A stretch of DNA of 8,488 bases, from NCBI GenBank assembly GCA_023423855.1, contig JAFAEU010000148.1, positions 1-8,488 on the forward strand, written 5' to 3'. Below, in pieces: positions 5,647 through 8,488 of this stretch; positions within the stretch are counted from its first letter, which is position 1, and each line of letters opens with the position of its first letter. Source of the DNA: Pseudomonadota bacterium (lineage in GTDB: Bacteria; Pseudomonadota; Gammaproteobacteria; Xanthomonadales; Xanthomonadaceae). Below the pieces are notes generated by a model that saw only the letters and a program-made list of their open reading frames with translations, was not told where the DNA came from and searched no databases. Position numbers and translations under genes: made by a program.

Positions 5647-6207
5647 ATGAAGCGTCCCCTGCTTGCCCTGGCCCTTGCCGCCGCCGTGCCGTTCGCGGCC
5701 TCCGCCGCCGAAGGCGTCTCCTACAACTATGTCGAGGCGGGCTACGCCGCCACCAACCTGAGCGACGGCCTGCCCGACGCCGACGGCTACGCCGCGCGCG
5801 CCTCGATCGCGTTCCACCCCAACTTCCACGTGTTCGGCGACTACAGCAACCAGGAGTTCGACAACACCAGCATCGACGCCGACCAGTGGCGCGTCGGCCT
5901 GGGCTACAACCACGAGATCTCGCCGCGCGCCGACCTGCTGACCCGCATTGCCTACGAGAAGGTCGACTTCGGCAGTCTCGGCGACGCCGACGGCTGGAGC
6001 GTCGAGGCCGGCGCCCGCGGCGCGCTCACCAGCAACCTCGAAGGCTATGCGCTGGCCGGCTACGAGGACGGCGACCAGGTCGACGGCGACTTCTACGGCC
6101 GCCTCGGCGCCACCGTGAAGTTCAACCGCAACTGGGGCATCAACGGCGATGTGAAGTTCAGCGACGGCGACACTGCCTGGTTCGTCGGCCCGCGCTTCAC
6201 CTGGTAA
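5647..6207 (+). CDS. Ax21-family outer membrane beta-barrel protein
   Basis: This 186-residue protein belongs to the Ax21 family typical of Xanthomonadaceae. Residues 1-20 (MKRPLLALALAAAVPFAASA) are a Sec signal peptide with cleavage predicted before AEGVSYNYVE. The mature chain alternates polar and hydrophobic or aromatic residues in short strands (FHPNFHVFGDYSNQEF, WRVGLGYNHEISPRADLL, FYGRLGATVKFNRNWGING) and ends in FVGPRFTW. A terminal aromatic residue is the usual signal for BAM-assisted outer-membrane insertion. AEGVSYNYVEAGY aligns with the N-terminal segment of Xanthomonas Ax21. That segment was once claimed to be the sulfated ligand of rice XA21; the claim was retracted, and later work treats Ax21 as an outer-membrane and vesicle protein. 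The ATG at 5647 has AGAGG 8 bases upstream. The gene is monocistronic, with a large inverted repeat before it and an intrinsic terminator behind it. Its physiological role is not known to me. Confidence 0.88.
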   Translation: MKRPLLALALAAAVPFAASAAEGVSYNYVEAGYAATNLSDGLPDADGYAARASIAFHPNFHVFGDYSNQEFDNTSIDADQWRVGLGYNHEISPRADLLTRIAYEKVDFGSLGDADGWSVEAGARGALTSNLEGYALAGYEDGDQVDGDFYGRLGATVKFNRNWGINGDVKFSDGDTAWFVGPRFTW

Positions 6208-6250
6208 AGCGCGCCGGGCGTCCCCATCTCCCCGACAGCAAGCGCTGAAA

Positions 6251-6287
6251 GCGACGTCGTCCCTCCCCCCCTCTCTCCCGACGTCGC
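6251..6287 (+). other. Hairpin with all-pyrimidine loop in the Ax21-family 3' region
   Basis: GCGACGTCG at 6251-6259 pairs perfectly with CGACGTCGC at 6279-6287. The 19-base loop (6260-6278) consists only of C and T and includes CCCTCC, which can pair with GGAGG-type ribosome binding sites. It lies 43 bases after the stop codon and 6 bases before the stem of the intrinsic terminator. Together they look like the end of a transcript or a 3'-derived small RNA; that reading is inference. Confidence 0.5.
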
Positions 6288-6293
6288 GACATG

Positions 6294-6322
6294 GCCCGGC
6301 CGGCAACGGCCGGGCTTTTTTT
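6294..6322 (+). terminator. Rho-independent terminator of the Ax21-family gene
   Basis: A 9-bp perfect GC stem, GCCCGGCCG (6294-6302) with CGGCCGGGC (6307-6315), closes a GCAA tetraloop of the stable GNRA class and is followed at once by seven T residues (6316-6322). It reads on the plus strand, 86 bases after the stop codon at 6207. The minus strand has no comparable T-run, so it serves only the plus-strand gene. Confidence 0.93.
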
Positions 6323-6371
6323 GGGTTCTCTGCCGGTTCGGGCGGCCAACGCCCGTCCAGCGCATTCCTGT

Positions 6372-6407
6372 TGTCCCTGCCACTGCCCCTGTCCCTGCCC
6401 TTGGCCC
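6372..6407. repeat. Degenerate hexanucleotide tandem array (TGYCCC-like)
   Basis: Six consecutive hexamers read TGTCCC TGCCAC TGCCCC, then TGTCCC TGCCCT TGGCCC, and the next six bases, TGTCAT, continue the phase into the neighbouring inverted repeat. The array abuts and overlaps by three bases the left arm of that element. It is non-coding by all signs and is a possible slippage-prone site. Confidence 0.65.
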
Positions 6408-6484
6408 TGTCATTTCGACCGCAGGGAGAAATCTCCTGCCGGCGCGCGGGAAGAAGATTTCTCCCTGCGGTCGAAATGACAGGG
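6405..6484. repeat. Palindromic intergenic element with 30-bp perfect inverted arms
   Basis: Bases 6405-6434 are the exact reverse complement of 6455-6484 over 30 positions, around a 20-base GC-rich loop. The arm core, GTCATTTCGACCGCAGGG, is much less GC-rich than the surrounding DNA. It lies between the 3' ends of convergent genes. I read it as a dispersed, non-autonomous palindromic repeat, because arm motifs of this GTCATTTCGA...GAGAAATCT type are familiar from intergenic DNA of many bacteria; that is memory, not a search. On either strand it would form a strong RNA hairpin, but no T-tract follows. Confidence 0.8.
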
Positions 6485-6511
6485 ACTCTTGTTATGACAG
6501 GGACTCTCGTT
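6476..6511. repeat. 18-bp unit in two tandem copies
   Basis: ATGACAGGGACTCTTGTT (6476-6493) is followed at once by ATGACAGGGACTCTCGTT (6494-6511), 17 of 18 identical. The first copy includes the last nine bases of the right arm of the 30-bp inverted repeat, so the outer edge of that element has been duplicated together with its flank. Confidence 0.75.
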
Positions 6512-6523
6512 GGCCTTCCATGA

Positions 6524-6539
6524 GGCGGGGCATCCCGCC
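6524..6539 (-). terminator. Weak hairpin just after the gpsA stop codon
   Basis: GGCGGG (6524-6529) and CCCGCC (6534-6539) form a 6-bp stem with a 4-base loop, 7 bases beyond the gpsA TAG stop on the minus strand. It has no following T-run in that direction, so termination here is doubtful. It is the only compact hairpin directly behind the gene; the larger palindrome at 6405-6484 is further away. Confidence 0.25.
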
Positions 6540-6546
6540 GGGGGCC

Positions 6547-7572
6547 CTATTCGAACAGCGCGTCCGGATACTCCGGCTTGCGCTCGCGCGCCATCAGCCG
6601 CGCCAGGCCCTCGGCCGGGGTGATGTCGCCGTGCAGCACGTCGCGGACGTTGCTCGAGATCGGCAGTTCCAGACCATGCCGCTCGGCCAGCCGCATCACT
6701 TCGTCCGCGGTCTGCACCGATTCGACCACCTGGCCGATCTCGCGCACGGCGTCGGCCACGCTCTTGCCGCGACCGAGCGCGAGGCCGAGGCGGCGATTGC
6801 GCGAGAGATCGCCGGTGCAGGTCAGCACCAGGTCGCCGAGGCCGGCGAGCCCCATCAGCGTTTCCGGGCGGCCGCCGATCGCGGCGTTGAGCCGCAGCAT
6901 CTCGTTGAGGCCGCGGGTGACCAGGCCGGTGCGCGCGTTGAGGCCAAGCTCCATGCCGTCGGCGACGCCGGTGGCCACCGCCAGCACGTTCTTCATCGCG
7001 CCGCCGAGTTCGGCGCCGCGCATGTCGCTGCCGGTGTAGGCGCGGAATTCCGGCCCGTGCAGCACGTCGGCGACCTGCTGCACGAAGGCGGCATCCTCGC
7101 CCTGCACGGTGAGCGCGGTCGGCAGGCCCTGCGCGACTTCCTTCGCGAACGAGGGGCCGGTGACCACCGCCAGCGGCACGTCGTCGCCGAGCAGGTCGCC
7201 GGCGACTTCGTGCAGGAACCGTCCGGAGCCCGGCTCGAAGCCCTTCGCCGCCCAGGCCACGCCGGCCTGCGCCGGGCGCAGCGGCGCCAGCGCGCGCAGG
7301 GTTTCGGTGAACGCATGCGAGGGCACCACCACCAGCACCAGGTCCGCATCGCGCACCGCGGCGGCGAGGTCGGTGGTGGCGCGCAGCGACGCCGGCAGCG
7401 GGATGCCGGGCAGGTAGCGCGGGTTTTCGTGGTGCAGGTCGATCGCCTCGGCGACCGCGGCGTCACGTCCCCACAGCGTGGTGGGGAAGCCGTGCCGCGC
7501 GATCAGCGCCGCCAGCGCGGTGCCCCAGGAGCCGGCACCGAGGACCGCGACCGACACGGCCGGGCTCGCCAT
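6547..7572 (-). CDS. gpsA: Glycerol-3-phosphate dehydrogenase [NAD(P)+]
   Basis: GpsA reduces dihydroxyacetone phosphate to sn-glycerol 3-phosphate with NAD(P)H, supplying the backbone for phospholipids; it is a soluble cytoplasmic enzyme. The 341 residues match the family length. Visible motifs are the Rossmann GAGSWG at 12-17, AAKGFEP with Lys110, [11 protein letters not shown] at 139-149, GAMKNVLA with the catalytic Lys194, [12 protein letters not shown] around Asp247, and SRNRRLG (257-263), which contributes phosphate-binding arginine. The ATG at 7572 lies 3 bases after the secB stop codon, with no Shine-Dalgarno motif of its own, so translation is probably coupled to secB. The stop is TAG. 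The gene order rhodanese-secB-gpsA is conserved with E. coli, where secB and gpsA also adjoin. No cysE follows it here. Confidence 0.97.
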   Translation of the reverse strand: MASPAVSVAVLGAGSWGTALAALIARHGFPTTLWGRDAAVAEAIDLHHENPRYLPGIPLPASLRATTDLAAAVRDADLVLVVVPSHAFTETLRALAPLRPAQAGVAWAAKGFEPGSGRFLHEVAGDLLGDDVPLAVVTGPSFAKEVAQGLPTALTVQGEDAAFVQQVADVLHGPEFRAYTGSDMRGAELGGAMKNVLAVATGVADGMELGLNARTGLVTRGLNEMLRLNAAIGGRPETLMGLAGLGDLVLTCTGDLSRNRRLGLALGRGKSVADAVREIGQVVESVQTADEVMRLAERHGLELPISSNVRDVLHGDITPAEGLARLMARERKPEYPDALFE

Positions 7573-7575
7573 GGT

Positions 7576-8109
7576 TCAGGCGTTGCCGGCCGTCTCGCTG
7601 CTGGCCAGGTCGCCGTTGCCGGCCGCCGCCTGGGCCTGGCGCTGGCGCACGCCTTCGGCGTACAGCGCGTCGAAGTTGATCGGCTGCAGCAGGAACGGGG
7701 CGAAGCCGCCGGCCTGGATCAGGTCGCCGATCAGCTGGCGCGCGTACGGGTACAGCACGTTCGGGCACTGGGTGCCGAGCAGCGCGTCGAGCACGTTCGG
7801 CTCGAAGCCGGCCAGGCCGAACACGCCGGCCTGCTGCACTTCGACCACGTAGACCGTGGACGCCGCCTCGCCTTCGCCGGTCGAGCAGGTCAGGGTGACG
7901 CCCAACACCACCTCGAACGCGTTCTCGCCCAGGCGCTGCACGCGCTGGTTGAGGTTCATGTTGATCTGCGGCTGGGTCTGCTCGTTGAACACGAGCGGCG
8001 CCTTGGGCGACTCGAACGAGACGTCCTTGACGTAGATCTTCTCGACGCTGAACTGCGGGCCGGTGGCCTGCGCGGGCTCGGCGCCGCCGTTGAGGGCTTG
8101 CTCGGACAT
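7576..8109 (-). CDS. secB: Protein-export chaperone SecB
   Basis: SecB is a cytosolic tetrameric chaperone that holds preproteins unfolded and delivers them to SecA for export. The 177-residue product has the typical start (MSEQALNG..., then [20 protein letters not shown]), the [15 protein letters not shown] core, and [22 protein letters not shown] followed by [15 protein letters not shown]. The C-terminal tail is longer than in E. coli and rich in Ala and Gln, as often seen in this group. The ATG at 8109 has GGAG 10 bases upstream; the open frame continues further 5' but that part overlaps the rhodanese gene in another frame. It lies 58 bases after the rhodanese gene and is 3 bases from gpsA. 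A candidate promoter stands in the 58-base gap. Clients in this window would plausibly include the Ax21-family protein and the M16 protease; that is inference. Confidence 0.97.
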   Translation of the reverse strand: MSEQALNGGAEPAQATGPQFSVEKIYVKDVSFESPKAPLVFNEQTQPQINMNLNQRVQRLGENAFEVVLGVTLTCSTGEGEAASTVYVVEVQQAGVFGLAGFEPNVLDALLGTQCPNVLYPYARQLIGDLIQAGGFAPFLLQPINFDALYAEGVRQRQAQAAAGNGDLASSETAGNA

Positions 8110-8148
8110 CTTGTAACTGCTCCAGGGCGGAAATCGGAAAAGAGGGCG

Positions 8149-8157
8149 ATTATCGCA
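8149..8157 (-). promoter_or_regulatory. Candidate extended -10 promoter for secB-gpsA
   Basis: On the minus strand 8157-8149 read TGCGATAAT, an extended -10 (TGn followed by GATAAT). The hexamer lies within the palindrome GCGATTATCGC. There is no good -35, which extended -10 promoters can do without. A start about 7 bases on would give a leader of roughly 33 bases before the secB ATG. This would let secB-gpsA be transcribed apart from the rhodanese gene. Confidence 0.4.
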
Positions 8158-8167
8158 CTTCTGCGGC

Positions 8168-8488
8168 TCAGCCGCGCCCCTTGGCCAGCGGCAGGTCGGC
8201 CTGCTGCCAGCCGCCGATGCCGCCGTCGAGCACATGGACATGCTCGAAACCGGCCTTCTTCAGCCGCTTGGCGGCGTCGCCGGCGCTCTGGCCGGTCTTG
8301 CACACCAGCACGACCGGCAGCGATTTCGCCGCCGCGAGCTTCTTGTTCTCGGGGTCGAACTGGCTCATCTGCACGTTCTTCGAGCCCGGAATGTGACCCT
8401 TATCGAAGTCCGCGATCGGGCGCAGGTCCACGACCAGCGCGTTCTCGCGGTTGACCAGGGCGGTCACCTCGGCCGGACGCAGCACCTT
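8168..8488 (-). CDS. Rhodanese-domain protein, YibN-like (5' end outside window)
   Basis: The open frame runs to the right edge without a stop, so the N-terminus is missing; the visible part is 107 codons including the stop. It is a single rhodanese domain: [21 protein letters not shown] is the conserved CH2-type start, and [11 protein letters not shown] carries the active-site loop CKTGQS, whose cysteine would form a persulfide. [14 protein letters not shown] is the usual C-terminal end. The domain would transfer sulfane sulfur or act in redox or thiol chemistry; the acceptor is unknown. Homologues beside secB (E. coli YibN) have an N-terminal membrane segment, which would lie outside the window. 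A GTG at 8485 could be taken as a start, but the frame is open upstream of it and the domain begins only shortly after, so I treat it as internal. No grxC lies between it and secB, unlike E. coli. Confidence 0.9.
   Translation of the reverse strand, partial: KVLRPAEVTALVNRENALVVDLRPIADFDKGHIPGSKNVQMSQFDPENKKLAAAKSLPVVLVCKTGQSAGDAAKRLKKAGFEHVHVLDGGIGGWQQADLPLAKGRG

Noticed and set aside
5541..6248. 235-codon plus-strand frame starting in the leader of the Ax21-family gene
   Set aside because: It begins just before the inverted repeat, runs through it and then out of frame through the Ax21-family gene, is Arg/Pro-rich, and its ATG has no ribosome site.
5512..6306. 264-codon minus-strand open frame opposite the Ax21-family gene
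   Set aside because: Val/Ala/Gly-rich antisense shadow; the plus strand has a signal peptide, ribosome site, beta-barrel pattern and terminator.
6291..6479. 62-codon plus-strand open frame with Cys-Pro repeats
   Set aside because: It starts in the terminator stem and then translates the hexamer array and the palindrome; peptides like FDRREKS come from the repeat, not from a gene.
6405..6511. CRISPR-like repeats
   Set aside because: The repeats are one inverted pair and one adjacent tandem pair without regular unique spacers, and there are no cas genes in the window.
6520..8454. 644-codon plus-strand open frame opposite gpsA, secB and the rhodanese gene
   Set aside because: Antisense shadow spanning three well-supported genes, with composition typical of reverse-complemented GC-rich codons.

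Overview
The window is very GC-rich, densely coded chromosomal DNA. Its proteins match the gammaproteobacterial family Xanthomonadaceae (Lysobacteraceae): an Ax21-family outer membrane protein, an OleA closely resembling the Xanthomonas campestris enzyme, a DUF4156 lipoprotein, and a rhodanese-secB-gpsA run. A Lysobacter- or Luteimonas-like genome is my best guess; genus is not decidable from this sequence. I see no phage, transposase, CRISPR, tRNA or rRNA. The accessory content is short non-coding repeats lying between otherwise ordinary genes.

Left block (1-3917, all minus strand). Reading in the direction of transcription there is a secreted two-domain M16 zinc protease (1053-3917), then a small DUF4156 lipoprotein (626-937), then the 5' part of oleA (1-466, cut by the left edge). 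oleA makes the beta-keto acid precursor of long-chain cis-olefins; the partner genes oleB, oleC and oleD, if present, would lie to the left of the window. A foldable G/T-rich repeat sits just after the stop codon of the protease and another just after that of the lipoprotein. A nested palindrome directly precedes the oleA start.

Middle block (4056-6207, plus strand). Divergent from the protease are a short-chain dehydrogenase and trmL (tRNA wobble 2'-O-methyltransferase). A gene-free stretch of 372 bases follows, holding a 120-bp element with 21-bp inverted ends and then a 63-bp inverted repeat with 14-bp perfect arms just ahead of the Ax21-family gene. Behind that gene come a hairpin with an all-pyrimidine loop and a textbook intrinsic terminator.

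Convergent junction (6208-6546). Beyond the terminator lie a TGYCCC-type hexamer array, a 30-bp perfect inverted repeat with a 20-nt loop, and an 18-bp unit in two tandem copies. No gene is supported here.

Right block (6547-8488, minus strand). A rhodanese-domain protein (5' end outside the window), secB and gpsA are in the same order as E. coli yibN-(grxC)-secB-gpsA. In E. coli this run continues into cysE and trmL; here trmL is close by but on the opposite strand, with the Ax21-family gene and the repeat-rich junction in between. This looks like a rearranged form of the ancestral cluster.

I did not find a convincing new multi-gene system. The parts most worth a second look are non-coding: the 3' region of the Ax21-family gene as a possible small RNA, the large inverted repeat before that gene, the palindromic repeats at gene ends, and the oleA leader palindrome.
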